Shown: positions 8,400 to 17,699 of the stretch, piece after piece
How the letters are laid out: the number at the start of each line of letters is the position of its first letter
How positions within the stretch are numbered: position 1 is the stretch's first letter
Origin: Proteiniphilum saccharofermentans
GTDB taxonomy: Bacteria > Bacteroidota > Bacteroidia > Bacteroidales > Dysgonomonadaceae
Length of the DNA: 64,000 nt
Direction of reading: 5' to 3'
NCBI RefSeq assembly: GCF_900095135.1
Contig: NZ_LT605205.1
Span: forward strand, 2,232,001-2,296,000
The notes under the pieces: model-generated
The model's input: the letters and a program-made list of their open reading frames with translations, nothing else
Told to the model about the DNA's origin: nothing
The model's database searches: none
Translations under genes and position numbers: made by a program

Positions 8400-9053
8400 T
8401 TAAACCGGCCATTGTTCCTGTCTGTAAGCGCTGTCCCAGAAAAGCCATTCAAGTTTGGTACTTATAATAAAAGACTCGGTCATAGCTTTTTTGCGGTCTT
8501 CGGTACATTGTTCCGCAATTTCATCGCAAATGGCGATAGCTGATATGACGGACCTTGCAAACTCTTCACCGCCATAGGTATCGATCCACTTTTGGTATGG
8601 ATTATTATCTTTCGTTTGATGCTCCAATATATAATCTCCCACTTCCTTATAAACCCAAAAACAAGGCAATACCGTAGCCAACGCCACTTCTATGGGTGCA
8701 TTGGCCAGTTGTTTCTGAAGAAAGGAAATGTATAACAGACAGCTTGGCGATGGTTCTATCGCTCCGTTGCTCTTTAGCTCCTGCATAAAGGATTGATGCA
8801 ATACTTTTTCGACCGCCAGAGTACCACCGGCAAAATGGATGAAAGCTTCGATATGCCCGGGATCATTTAATTTTGACGCAATCCCGGTCAATACTTTCCC
8901 ATAATCCGACAGATAAATAGCATCCTGCCGGATGTAAAACAGAAACGTTTCCTTGGGTAAGGTTCCATTGATCAGCCTTTTGATAAACGGAAGTGCCAAT
9001 ATTTTCTCATAAACAGGCTTTGTCGATTGCCATGCTTCTTCGCTCCACTTCAT
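8400..9053 (-). CDS. tenA: Thiaminase II / aminopyrimidine aminohydrolase
   Basis: A 217-residue all-helical TenA protein. The catalytic cysteine lies in LPCFWVYKEVG (Cys131), the catalytic glutamate in KLEWLFWD (about Glu202), and the substrate-site Asp in IRQDAIYLSDYG. TenA hydrolyses degraded thiamine or aminopyrimidines to HMP, which ThiD then phosphorylates. Its place between thiE and thiD in a riboswitch-controlled operon shows that it serves salvage. A 129-bp gap to thiE holds no visible gene. Confidence 0.93.
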   Translation of the reverse strand: MKWSEEAWQSTKPVYEKILALPFIKRLINGTLPKETFLFYIRQDAIYLSDYGKVLTGIASKLNDPGHIEAFIHFAGGTLAVEKVLHQSFMQELKSNGAIEPSPSCLLYISFLQKQLANAPIEVALATVLPCFWVYKEVGDYILEHQTKDNNPYQKWIDTYGGEEFARSVISAIAICDEIAEQCTEDRKKAMTESFIISTKLEWLFWDSAYRQEQWPV

Positions 9054-9182
9054 ACGATTTTTTTGTGTATGGAAATACTATAGATTCAATAATTTCAGGA
9101 CCCGTGTTTTGAAATAAAAAACTAAGGCGAAAGAACCTGTCTCATTCATTTCAAACACTCTTAATTCTTCACTTTTCACTTC

Positions 9183-9896
9183 TCACTCCGTTGATTTTCT
9201 GTCGTCACTCGGCATAGTGCAATCAAGCTTGCCTCTGCCCTCGTTCCTAAGAAAATTCACTTTTAATTTTGATTGATGGACGATATCCGACAGCTGTGAT
9301 GCCGCCAACCGGGGATCTGCCGCCGACATAATGGCCGAAACAACGGCAATACCGTCTGCGCCGGCTTGTATTATATCCCGGGCATTGCTGTTGTTGATTC
9401 CACCGATACCGACACTGGGATGTTTCGACAAGAGAGAAATCTCACGAACGCCTGTCAGGCCTAACTCTTTAGCAGTATCTGTCTTGGTCGGAGTACTGAA
9501 AACAGGAGATATCCCGATATAATCTATATCCAGCTTATTGGCCTCAAGCACATCCTGTACATTTTCAACGGACAGGCCGATTATTTTGTTCTTCCCTAAT
9601 ATTTTCCGCGCAACTTCATAGGGAAGATCGTATTGGCCGATATGCAGTCCTTCGGCTTCGCAGGCAAGCGCTATATCTAACCTGTCATTGATAATCAACG
9701 GAATATTGTAAGGCTTCAGACACGCTTTGATTGTAATCGCCTGCCGGTAAAATTCTTTTGAAGAACAGTCCTTTTCGCGCAACTGCACCATGGTAACCCC
9801 TCCTTTTACAGCCTCTTCCACTACATATTCCAACGGCCTGCCCAGGGACAATAAACGGTCGGTAACCAAATACAGACTTAAGTCGAAATTCTTCAT
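9183..9896 (-). CDS. thiE: Thiamine phosphate synthase
   Basis: A TIM-barrel protein of 237 residues with family motifs MVQLREKD (phosphate/pyrimidine site), LIINDRLDIALA, GLHIGQYDLP, ISPVFSTPTKTD and IGGINNSNARDIIQAGADGIAVVSAI. It joins HMP-PP and thiazole phosphate to thiamine phosphate. Its start overlaps the thiM stop by four bases (9893-9896), so the two are translationally coupled. The last 25-30 residues are a non-conserved tail. Confidence 0.94.
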   Translation of the reverse strand: MKNFDLSLYLVTDRLLSLGRPLEYVVEEAVKGGVTMVQLREKDCSSKEFYRQAITIKACLKPYNIPLIINDRLDIALACEAEGLHIGQYDLPYEVARKILGKNKIIGLSVENVQDVLEANKLDIDYIGISPVFSTPTKTDTAKELGLTGVREISLLSKHPSVGIGGINNSNARDIIQAGADGIAVVSAIMSAADPRLAASQLSDIVHQSKLKVNFLRNEGRGKLDCTMPSDDRKSTE

Positions 9897-10687
9897 AGTC
9901 GAATATTTTGCCTTATGGCATCTTCGTCGATATTGAAAAGTGTATCCAGAAAGTTTATTTGAAGACTGCCGTTTCCTTTCGAGGTTCTGGTCGCAATTTC
10001 TCCTGCGATACCCATAATAAACATGGCGTGGGTGGCCGCTTCAAGGAAGTTCGGGTTGATAGCGGTAAAAGTTCCTACGATAGCGGATGCGGTGCATCCC
10101 ATACCTGTCACTCTTGCCATCATCGGGTTCCCGTTCTTTACGGTCTCAACGGCGATTCCATCGGTTATATAATCCGTTTCCCCGCTGACAACCACGATTG
10201 CACCGGTTTCGTTAGCCAAAGCTTTAGCCGGATTTAATGCAGCTTCAGAACTGTTTGTACTGTCAACACCTTTGGTCCGCGCGTTGGCATTGGATAAGGC
10301 GATTATTTCCGAAGCATTGCCCCGGATGACCGAAGGCCTGCACTCTTCTATTATTTGCATACATACCCTCGACCGGTATGATGTGGCTCCGGCGCCCACA
10401 GGATCGAAGACAACCGGGATATGTCTATCCAATGCCGTCTTGCCTGCTATCAACATGGCTTTTACCCATTCGGCCTCAAGGGTGCCGATATTGATAACCA
10501 ACGAAGAAGCTATACCGGCCATTTCGGCAACTTCATCCAGCGAATGCGCCATTACCGGCGATGCGCCTACTGCCAGCAACGCATTTGCCGAATTATTCAT
10601 CGCCACATAATTGGTTATGTTATGTATGAGTGGGGACCTTTCTCTTACAAGGTTCAGGTCCCGAACCAAATTTTCAATACGTATCAT
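9893..10687 (-). CDS. thiM: Hydroxyethylthiazole kinase
   Basis: A 264-residue ThiM with HNITNYVAMNNSANALLAVGASPVMA near the N-terminus, FDPVGAGAT, and the C-terminal VTGMGCTASAIVG loop with the catalytic cysteine. It phosphorylates the thiazole alcohol for use by ThiE. It is the first gene behind the TPP riboswitch. The operon contains salvage genes only (no thiC, thiG or thiS in this window), so it points to thiamine salvage. Confidence 0.95.
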   Translation of the reverse strand: MIRIENLVRDLNLVRERSPLIHNITNYVAMNNSANALLAVGASPVMAHSLDEVAEMAGIASSLVINIGTLEAEWVKAMLIAGKTALDRHIPVVFDPVGAGATSYRSRVCMQIIEECRPSVIRGNASEIIALSNANARTKGVDSTNSSEAALNPAKALANETGAIVVVSGETDYITDGIAVETVKNGNPMMARVTGMGCTASAIVGTFTAINPNFLEAATHAMFIMGIAGEIATRTSKGNGSLQINFLDTLFNIDEDAIRQNIRL

Positions 10688-10781
10688 TTTTATTAGAATT
10701 TAGATAGAATATGATTTTAAACATTATATTGTCAGAGGCTTTGTCCCTTAATCAACAAAACTTTTATCCATTTTTCAGCAA

Positions 10782-10813
10782 TAAAAAAAGCCGTTCCATA
10801 TTGGTGAAACGGC
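10782..10813 (-). terminator. Intrinsic terminator of the TPP riboswitch
   Basis: On the minus strand GCCGTTTCACC...GGAACGGC forms a GC-rich stem followed by TTTTTTT. It lies between the aptamer and thiM. Its 5' arm contains CCGTTTC (10812 to 10806), complementary to the aptamer 3' end GAAACGG (10868 to 10862). This complementarity provides a terminator/antiterminator switch. Confidence 0.85.
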
Positions 10814-10859
10814 AATGATTGAATACATTGAATACTATGTAAACGTAATCTTTTTAAAT

Positions 10860-10942
10860 TTCCGTTTCCCTACGATGTCAATTACAACATATCAGGTTCA
10901 AGGGTTTGATCTCAGCTCTTTATAAAAAGCACCCCTAACAGA
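10860..10942 (-). promoter_or_regulatory. TPP riboswitch aptamer
   Basis: The minus strand carries the THI-box: GGGGTGC, GCTGAGA, ACCCTTGAACCTGAT and CGTAGGGAA in order. P1 can be drawn as TCTGTT (10942 to 10937) with AACGGA (10866 to 10861). Ligand-stabilised P1 would hold AACGGA and free the terminator arm downstream. Without TPP, GAAACGG can pair with the terminator arm and allow read-through into thiM. Confidence 0.95.
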
Positions 10943-10949
10943 GATATCA

Positions 10950-10957
10950 CAAAGATA
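10950..10957 (-). promoter_or_regulatory. Promoter -7 element of the thi operon
   Basis: TATCTTTG on the minus strand fits TAnnTTTG and stands 7 bp before the first base of aptamer stem P1. The transcript would therefore start at the aptamer itself. The -33 box is not clear. Confidence 0.6.
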
Positions 10958-11075
10958 TATATAAATGATGAATAATCCGGGTTTTGTCAATAAAAAACAT
11001 TTATTATTGAGGCACCAAAGCTGTATATAATTTCAAAACGAATTGAATAATACTTAATAAACCGATTTATTTTCG

Positions 11076-11083
11076 TATCTTTG
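11076..11083 (+). promoter_or_regulatory. Promoter -7 element of the rhlE/cold-shock pair
   Basis: TATCTTTG fits TAnnTTTG and lies about 180 bp before the helicase start. The predicted leader would be about 175 nt, long for a simple promoter and common for cold-induced genes. The rest of 10958-11265 has no visible gene. Confidence 0.5.
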
Positions 11084-11265
11084 TACCCATTAGCAATTAA
11101 GTTCATATTGGATCTTTCTTCATCAATGTTTTGCTCCGCTGTTTTTTGCGGGTCTTCCCATCGCCGAAATCGACATCAAAATCAACTTATTTGTTTAAGT
11201 TATCAATCAGTTGCAAGAATGTGCCCATACAATTTAACGTGACACATCTTGTTTAATATTAAAAC

Positions 11266-12381
11266 ATGACATTTAAAGAATTATCTATTGTAGAGCCGGT
11301 ATTGAGGGCTCTGAACGAAAAAGGACATACAATTCCCACACCAATACAACAACAGGCTATTGCCCCGGCACTTGACAACCGTGATATCTTAGGACTGGCA
11401 CAAACCGGCACAGGAAAGACCGCAGCTTTTGTACTTCCCATCATACAACAACTCTATTTGAATAAATCTCAGGGTCGAAAAAGAGAGATCAGAGCGTTGA
11501 TTTTAACACCTACGCGGGAACTGGCTATCCAGATCAACGAATGCCTGAGCGATTATATCCGCTATACGGGGCTTCGCCACTGTGTGATTTATGGTGGAGT
11601 AAAGCAGAATGCACAGGTAAATGCATTGAAACAGGGGATAGATATATTGGTAGCTACTCCGGGACGTCTGCTCGATTTAATGAACCAGAAGATCATCAGT
11701 CTCCAGTCTATCCGCCATTTTGTGCTGGATGAAGCTGACCGGATGCTGGATATGGGATTTATCCACGATATCAAGCGGTTGTTACCACAACTCCCCAGGG
11801 TGAAGCAAACCCTCTTCTTTTCGGCTACCATGCCGTCTTCTATAGCTGATCTCTCACGCTCTATCCTGCACAAGCCGGTCAGGGTAGAGGTGGCGCCGGT
11901 ATCGTCGGTAGTGGACACCATAGAGCAATATATCTATTTTGTAGAAAAACCGGAGAAGAAAAATCTGCTGATAGACCTGCTGAAAAAGGATAGAAAGAAA
12001 TCGGTACTGATATTTTCCCGCACCAAACATGGAGCGGATAAGATCGCAAGGATACTTAGCAAGTCCGGAATAAACAGTGCAGCCATCCACGGGAATAAAT
12101 CGCAGAATGCCAGACAAAAGGCGCTGTCTGATTTTAAATCGCACAAAATACAAACCCTTATCGCGACCGATATTGCAGCCAGGGGAATAGATATCAACAA
12201 TCTGGAACTGGTCATCAACTACGATCTTCCGGATGTGGCCGAGACCTATGTGCATCGCATCGGCCGCACGGGCAGGGCAGGGAATACAGGTACTGCGTTG
12301 ACGTTCTGTGCCGATGAAGAGAGGGATATGTTAAAAGATATCCAGAAATTGACGGGAAAAACCCTTGTGGTAGCAAGCTAA
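11266..12381 (+). CDS. rhlE: DEAD-box RNA helicase, RhlE type
   Basis: A 371-residue protein with the full helicase core: Q motif PTPIQQQAI, motif I AQTGTGKT (45-52), Ia PTREL, Ib TPGR, motif II DEAD (155-158), III SAT, and V-VI with ATDIAARGID and HRIGRTGRAG. The C-terminal extension is very short. It unwinds structured RNA in the cytoplasm. A cold-shock-domain gene follows 49 bp later on the same strand, so the pair is probably co-induced. Confidence 0.92.
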   Translation: MTFKELSIVEPVLRALNEKGHTIPTPIQQQAIAPALDNRDILGLAQTGTGKTAAFVLPIIQQLYLNKSQGRKREIRALILTPTRELAIQINECLSDYIRYTGLRHCVIYGGVKQNAQVNALKQGIDILVATPGRLLDLMNQKIISLQSIRHFVLDEADRMLDMGFIHDIKRLLPQLPRVKQTLFFSATMPSSIADLSRSILHKPVRVEVAPVSSVVDTIEQYIYFVEKPEKKNLLIDLLKKDRKKSVLIFSRTKHGADKIARILSKSGINSAAIHGNKSQNARQKALSDFKSHKIQTLIATDIAARGIDINNLELVINYDLPDVAETYVHRIGRTGRAGNTGTALTFCADEERDMLKDIQKLTGKTLVVAS

Positions 12382-12430
12382 ACAACAATTCAATAAACAA
12401 AAAATAAATAAAGATATTTCAGGTATAAAT

Positions 12431-12874
12431 ATGGCTAAATCAGTTTCGTATAACAAAAGAGACATAGAAAAGAAAAAACAGGAAAAACGTTTGGAAAAAC
12501 AAAAACGTAAAGAAGAGCGCAAAGCCAATGCAGGTTCCGGCTCATTGGATGATATGATCGCATATGTGGATGAAAACGGGGTGATCACCGACACTCCACC
12601 GGATCCGGTAAGAAAGCAGGAAATTGATATCGACAATATCGTGGTATCCACTCCAAAGAAGGAAGATGTCGTGGAGCCCGAACTCAAGGGACGGGTGGAA
12701 TATTTCAATCCCGACAAAGGATACGGCTTTATCAAGAATGCGGCCAATATGGATAAATACTTCTTCCATATCAGTAGCGCACCGGCTTCTATCGATGAAG
12801 GAGATAAGGTTACCTTCGAGTTGGAACGCGGCAAAAAAGGGATGAATGCCGTGAATATTGTCATTACGGATTAA
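12431..12874 (+). CDS. Cold-shock domain protein with basic N-terminal extension
   Basis: A 147-residue protein. Residues 1-80 are charged and probably unstructured, with a Lys/Arg/Glu-rich helix at 10-35. Residues about 86-147 are a cold-shock domain with RNP1 KGYGFI (96-101) and RNP2 YFFHI (110-114). This fold binds single-stranded RNA or DNA. The extension resembles that of Bacteroidetes cold-shock proteins found beside RhlE helicases. Confidence 0.9.
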   Translation: MAKSVSYNKRDIEKKKQEKRLEKQKRKEERKANAGSGSLDDMIAYVDENGVITDTPPDPVRKQEIDIDNIVVSTPKKEDVVEPELKGRVEYFNPDKGYGFIKNAANMDKYFFHISSAPASIDEGDKVTFELERGKKGMNAVNIVITD

Positions 12875-12962
12875 AGGATAGCCAACCGGACGAGATGACT
12901 TACAGTGGCTATTCAAAGATATAAATGCCATCCGTCAGAAGAGGTCTACATTGTAAACCGCA

Positions 12963-13600
12963 TTACTCCACAATCCATTGCCGGAATTCGGATGCCCGGT
13001 TCTTACTCACATAGATCCTTTCGGGGATTGCCGTATCAAGCGTCAATAGCAACCGGTTATCAAACCAGATGGTGATATCTTTCACGCTTTTCTTTGCTAC
13101 GATAAATTGTTTATTCGCCCGGAAGAATTCTTTCGGGTTTAATGTCGACATAATGCTGTCGAGCGTTTTCCTGTACGGATAGTTCTCACCGTTACGCATA
13201 AACACCCTTGTGTCATCGGACGAGGTATAGAAACAGGATACCTGGGCAAGGGACACAGGCAACAATTTGTCGTTTATGGGGATCAGGAGCCTTTCGGGAT
13301 AACCTTGTACAAGGCTCAGTTCCGGCATCTTGGACAAATACCGGTGAATTTCCGTACGCCCCAGTTTATGATATTTATCCAGCGCCCGTTTTAAATATAC
13401 TGGATCAATGGGTTTAAGGATGTAATCGATACTGTTTACCCTGAACGCCTCGATTGCATATTCATCATAAGCCGTAATAAATATAATAGGGATTTCTACC
13501 GTAATAGCCGAAAAAATATTGAACGCGGAGCCGTCAGACAAATGGATATCCATGAAAATCAGGTCCGGCGCATGGTTTTTTCCCAGCCATCGTTCGGATT
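12963..13600 (-). pseudogene. LytTR response regulator, 5' end missing
   Basis: The minus-strand frame encodes the end of a receiver domain (NHAPDLIFMDIHLSDG with the phospho-acceptor region, then IIFITAYDEYAIEAF and DYILKP) and a complete C-terminal LytTR DNA-binding domain. Similarity runs upstream through about WLGKNHAPDL, then stops near 13600. There the sequence becomes the coding strand of an outer-membrane receptor in the opposite direction. About the first 45 residues, including the acidic pair of the receiver domain, and any partner histidine kinase are absent. An internal ATG at 13553 exists, but the product would lack a complete receiver. Confidence 0.8.
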
Positions 13601-15056
13601 GCTCGATTTTGAAAAGGAAGACGACCGCATGGATTACAGTAGCAACGTCCCGGGTTCATTTGTCCGGAGCTTCCGGCTCTCGGAGAACGAAAACAACATG
13701 AAGATGGGAAATGTGGAATTCAATTACAGAAGGGATTTCAGTGAGAAGAGCAATCTGGACCTGACCGTTTCTCACCATGCAATGGATCGTGAGGAAGAAT
13801 CCCTGTTTACCCAGCAGTCCGAATTTGCCGATGGAAGCGAGAGCAGTTCCTACCAGTTTCAGCATCAGGATAATAAATCGAGGTCATGGGAGATACAACT
13901 CGATTATGTCACCGAGTTTGGACAGCAGAACAAGGTCGAAGCCGGTTACAAGGGAGATCTGTCGCGGACGGAAAGCCCGGTGGAAACTGTTTCGGGACCC
14001 ACTGAAGAATCCGCCGTGTTCGATGAGGACCTTTACAATTTTTTCCGGTATAATCAGGATGTGCATGCTTTGTACGCCACCTACTCGAAACGAATCAATC
14101 AATTCGGGTTCCAGACGGGATTAAGGGGTGAATATACGCGTATGGATACCAAATCCCTGGCCTACGGGGAAACGGAAGACAATGTAGCTCCTTATGAAGA
14201 TGATTACTTGAGTCTTTATCCCAGCGCTTTCATATCCTACACATTACCCGGAAATAACGAACTCCAGTTGAATTACACCCGAAGGGTTTCCCGCCCCCGC
14301 AGAGGGCAATTAAACCCTTTCATGAACGTAATGGATTCGACCAATATCACGTACGGGAACCCATACCTGACACCGCAATATTCCAATGCACTGGAACTGA
14401 ATTATATCAAAAGCTGGGATAATCACATGTTATCCACTTCGTTGTATTACCGGAATACGGCCGATGTGATCCAGCGGATCAACTATCTGAACGCCGACAA
14501 CATCATGATGAGTACGCACGCGAATGTGGCAAAAACACAATCTGCGGGCGTGGAGTTCATTGTCAAGAACAGCCTGTTCGGTTTTCTGGATCTCACTTCC
14601 ACCCTTAATCTCTATTACAATAGCATCTCCGGTTTCAGCTATCTTCCTGCCGGAGCACAGGAGCCGGTAACGGGCGAGGCAGACGACGATTTCTCCTGGA
14701 ACGGGCGTATCGTAGCCAATGCCGCCCTGCCATACGACATCACCATGCAGGTTACGGGAAATTATAATTCCAGGCAGATCATCTCGCAGGGATACACGAA
14801 GCCGAACGGGTCGGTCGACATCGGTTTCCGGAAATCATTCCTCAACCGGGCATTGCATCTGACACTCAACGGACGGGATATTTTTGAGACCCGGAGAAGG
14901 GTTACGGTCACTTCCGGCGCCGGATTCCACCAGGAGAATATGTTCAGGGTATCGGGAAGAACCATCGGTCTGACCCTTACTTATTCTTTCGGCAATATGA
15001 ACGGCGACCGGAACAATGATCGCCAGCAGCCAATGATGGACGACGAAGAATTCTGA
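13601..15056 (+). pseudogene. TonB-dependent-receptor-like outer membrane beta-barrel protein, 5' end missing
   Basis: About 480 residues of a beta-barrel with features of the outer-membrane-protein beta-barrel family related to TonB receptors: alternating aromatic strands, YGNPYLTPQYSNALELNY, and a terminal strand ending TLTYSFGN followed by a Met/Asp/Asn tail. The signal peptide, carboxypeptidase-like domain and plug are missing. Readable similarity starts near DFEKEDDRMDYSSN. It meets the truncated LytTR gene head-to-head, so one deletion or a false join could have removed both 5' ends. Confidence 0.8.
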
Positions 15057-15155
15057 AGTTATCCGCATTGACTTTTTATTATGTCTCTACATAATTAAAT
15101 TGATATATTTTGCTGCCATCGTTGACAAGAAAACGATCCTGTACCAGCCCGGGTT

Positions 15156-16202
15156 TTATTTATTCATTAAGGCATAAAGAGCAAAAGAGCCCAGCCAATG
15201 GCTGCCCATATAATCATCATCAGTTATATTATCCAGTGAATAGCTGAGGTGATGGTCCGCTATCGTTCTCAGATATTCCAGTTCAGGCAGTTTTTTCTCG
15301 ATAATATATAAACATGTCGCTCTACTGAAATTTAACCCGTCGAGGTGAACCAGATGGCCATCCGTACGGTCCGAGACTTCACCGGGTTCCAGCGAGAAAC
15401 CGGGATTAAATATCTCCGGCAGGAAATTCTTGAGCCATATACGGTATTCTTTTGTATCCAATACTTTGCTCATCAGCAAGGCTTCTTCAAGGCAAGGGGA
15501 AAGAAAGTCATTACCGCCGGGCTCATACGAGAGATTACAGTCTACGTCATTCCCATACAATCTTATTGCATGCTCTGTTATCAGTTGTTCAAACTCCTTA
15601 TCGCCTGTGCATCGGGCATAATCAACAGATAAAGACAGCCCGAAAGCTGTATTGTCATGTTGTCCGGTGCGGATAGGGTAGTAGAGCTTCGGCAAATATT
15701 CTTTATATTTACCCACGAGTATGTCTGCCAAAGGTTTCAGCGTTTGATTCCATCGTTGCGCATCGGGATCATCCCAAGAGTATAATTCACTTTGTAGTTG
15801 AAACAACCATGCCCATCCATAGGTACGCTCAAAGTTCCGGTTGTTATAATCCTCAAAAAAAGCCGATTCTACAAATACATTTTCCGGTGTTATATTCCTG
15901 TTCAGAATGGCCCTTACTTCTCCTGAGTTATCCAGTTGAGGATAATCCTTCAATAATTTTACAATGGACCAATAGCCGTGTACCGCTGAATGCCAGTCGA
16001 AACAGCCATAGAATACAGGACGCAACTCTTTCGGATTTTTCAGTTCATCCGTACTGCCTAATACCTGTCCCAGCTTATTGGGATATTCAACCTCTATACA
16101 ATGGACAGGCAGCCTGAATATCTTTTCTGCTTGTTGCAGATCCAGCGTTTGGGCATTCACATATCCGCAAAATAATAAGAAAATAATGAAATACTTTTTC
16201 AT
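15156..16202 (-). CDS. DUF2891 family secreted protein
   Basis: A 348-residue protein with a signal peptide (MKKYFIIFLLFCGYVNAQ, cleaved near residue 18). The family hallmark FYGCFDWHSAVHGYW lies near residue 65, and helical repeats continue to the C-terminal SHWLGSFALYALM. DUF2891 proteins look like alpha/alpha-barrel enzymes, but no reaction is established. It is encoded alone, 100 bp from the receptor remnant. Confidence 0.85.
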   Translation of the reverse strand: MKKYFIIFLLFCGYVNAQTLDLQQAEKIFRLPVHCIEVEYPNKLGQVLGSTDELKNPKELRPVFYGCFDWHSAVHGYWSIVKLLKDYPQLDNSGEVRAILNRNITPENVFVESAFFEDYNNRNFERTYGWAWLFQLQSELYSWDDPDAQRWNQTLKPLADILVGKYKEYLPKLYYPIRTGQHDNTAFGLSLSVDYARCTGDKEFEQLITEHAIRLYGNDVDCNLSYEPGGNDFLSPCLEEALLMSKVLDTKEYRIWLKNFLPEIFNPGFSLEPGEVSDRTDGHLVHLDGLNFSRATCLYIIEKKLPELEYLRTIADHHLSYSLDNITDDDYMGSHWLGSFALYALMNK

Positions 16203-16364
16203 TGTACAAATTTAAGAAGTTATTGGGAATAAGGTATATTATACATCATGAAAAAATCTTTCAACTCTCATCTGCATATCATTGCCAGAAAAAGAAGTTG
16301 AAAGATTCAGAGGTTTTGATGTGACTTTCCGTTTCAACAATACGGATGCTTACAAGCTGTTTTA

Positions 16365-16706
16365 TTACTGTTCAGCGGCGAATGTTGAGATCAACTCAAA
16401 TTCTTCAAAAGTCATATTCAGGTCTTTACGGTTTATGGGTTCTTTCCCCATTTCTTTCCTTAGCTTATACTTGTCGATATGCGACTGGGAGTGCTCTTTG
16501 CTGGCATGCCATTTCTCCTGGGATTCCTTGTCTTTCCAGTAAATAAGCACTTTTATTATATCAAAATCGTCCGCCTCTCTGTTGACCAATATATCGCGGC
16601 GAATAAAACCTTCTGCTTTACTAGACCTGGAAGGGAGCGATAAATCCTCAATGACTGCGTGCGTGAGATTCTTCGCCACCTTCATATTACGTGACATTAC
16701 ATACAT
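16365..16706 (-). CDS. Antibiotic biosynthesis monooxygenase (ABM) domain protein
   Basis: A 113-residue ferredoxin-like dimeric ABM domain: VIEDLSLPSRSSKAEGFIRRDILVN-like start, then IIKVLIYWKDKESQEKWHASKEHSQSH, typical of IsdG/ABM folds. The family includes haem-degrading and quinol monooxygenases, and the substrate cannot be read here. A small Cys-containing protein lies 36 bp upstream on the same strand. Confidence 0.75.
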   Translation of the reverse strand: MYVMSRNMKVAKNLTHAVIEDLSLPSRSSKAEGFIRRDILVNREADDFDIIKVLIYWKDKESQEKWHASKEHSQSHIDKYKLRKEMGKEPINRKDLNMTFEEFELISTFAAEQ

Positions 16707-16742
16707 AACTGTGAATTTTTAAAACGTTTATTAATTACTATA

Positions 16743-17000
16743 CTATTTATTGCGGACAAGCGTATCCAGTAACATTTTTAAATTATACCAGCAGGTGTTT
16801 TCCTTATTGATTGTCCGGACCAGAATATCCTGTTCATTCATAGGGACACCTAAAATCCTAAAAATGTCAAAAACTTCCCGTTCCGCTACATTTACACAAT
16901 ATAGCCTTTTCTCATGTTCAGCATGTTTCATACAATTATCGCATGCTGAATTTAAATAACTGACCATCACTGTAATTTTTATTTGTTCTGACTTAAACAT
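16743..17000 (-). CDS. Small hypothetical protein with four cysteines
   Basis: An 85-residue protein, family not recognised. It has SACDNCMKHAEHEKRLYC (a CxxC and a third Cys) near residues 20-35 and a fourth Cys in ENTCWYNLK. The metal- or redox-like cysteines are an observation, not a function. The start at 17000 is backed by AGGGAG eight bases upstream. It is followed 36 bp later by the ABM gene, so both may be co-transcribed. Confidence 0.6.
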   Translation of the reverse strand: MFKSEQIKITVMVSYLNSACDNCMKHAEHEKRLYCVNVAEREVFDIFRILGVPMNEQDILVRTINKENTCWYNLKMLLDTLVRNK

Positions 17001-17188
17001 CCATCTCCCTGGGGAGCTCTCAATTAAAAAATAAAATTACTCCTTTGCGATTAATTGTGCAATACCCTAAAATAATGATTTTTCACCCGTAAATTAATCT
17101 GTTTTGGGGATAACAGGGCTACTTACTCTCCTTAACTCCTTCATCCATATCGGAAGAATAACCGATGCCATAGCAGGGATAGGGTAGT

Positions 17189-17554
17189 CTATACTGCCTT
17201 TCCCACTATATTTTCCCGGTGTTCCAATCCCCATTCCACCATTACGTCCAATACTTTGGTCAGGGACTGGCCTGATCTTGTCAATTCATATTCAACGGTA
17301 ACAGGGACACTATCATATACCGTTCTTGTCACAATTCCGTTCATCTCCAGATCCCTTAACTCTTTGGACAACATCCGCGGAGTGATCTTCGGGATGTTCC
17401 TCTCCAGCTCCTTGAAGCGTTTCTTGCCGAAAAACAATGCCCCGATGATGGGTAACTTCCATTTGCCGCTGACAACATTCATCGTATCATTGATTGCCAG
17501 TACATAACTGCCGGCACATTGCTTTGCTTTATTCAGTTCAATCGAAGGACTCAT
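17189..17554 (-). CDS. HxlR family transcriptional regulator
   Basis: A 121-residue winged-helix protein with the HxlR pattern VVSGKWKLPIIGALFFGKKRFKEL, ITPRMLSKELRDLEMNGIVTRTVYDSVPVTVEYELT and a final helix. The N-terminal cysteine (KQCAGSYVLA) is at the place used for redox sensing in several HxlR proteins. It is transcribed divergently from a nitroreductase gene across a large dyad (17574-17611), so it probably controls that gene and itself. Confidence 0.9.
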   Translation of the reverse strand: MSPSIELNKAKQCAGSYVLAINDTMNVVSGKWKLPIIGALFFGKKRFKELERNIPKITPRMLSKELRDLEMNGIVTRTVYDSVPVTVEYELTRSGQSLTKVLDVMVEWGLEHRENIVGKAV

Positions 17555-17573
17555 ATATATCTGATTTTGTTAA

Positions 17574-17611
17574 TACTATACTAAAGTATACCGATATACA
17601 TAAGTATAGTA
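17574..17611. promoter_or_regulatory. HxlR-type operator dyad
   Basis: Two nested inverted repeats share the centre 17592.5: TACTATACT (17574-17582) with AGTATAGTA (17603-17611), and GTATA (17586-17590) with TATAC (17595-17599). Candidate -7 boxes flank it: TAAATTTG on plus (17638-17645) and TATATTTG on minus (17635 to 17628). The symmetry fits a dimeric winged-helix regulator. Confidence 0.7.
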
Positions 17612-17699
17612 GTTACATATTATATAGCAAATATAGCTAAATTTGCATCATCAAAGTGATTTTATCAATAAAAATTACAGTAATATCAAATTAAAAAAT

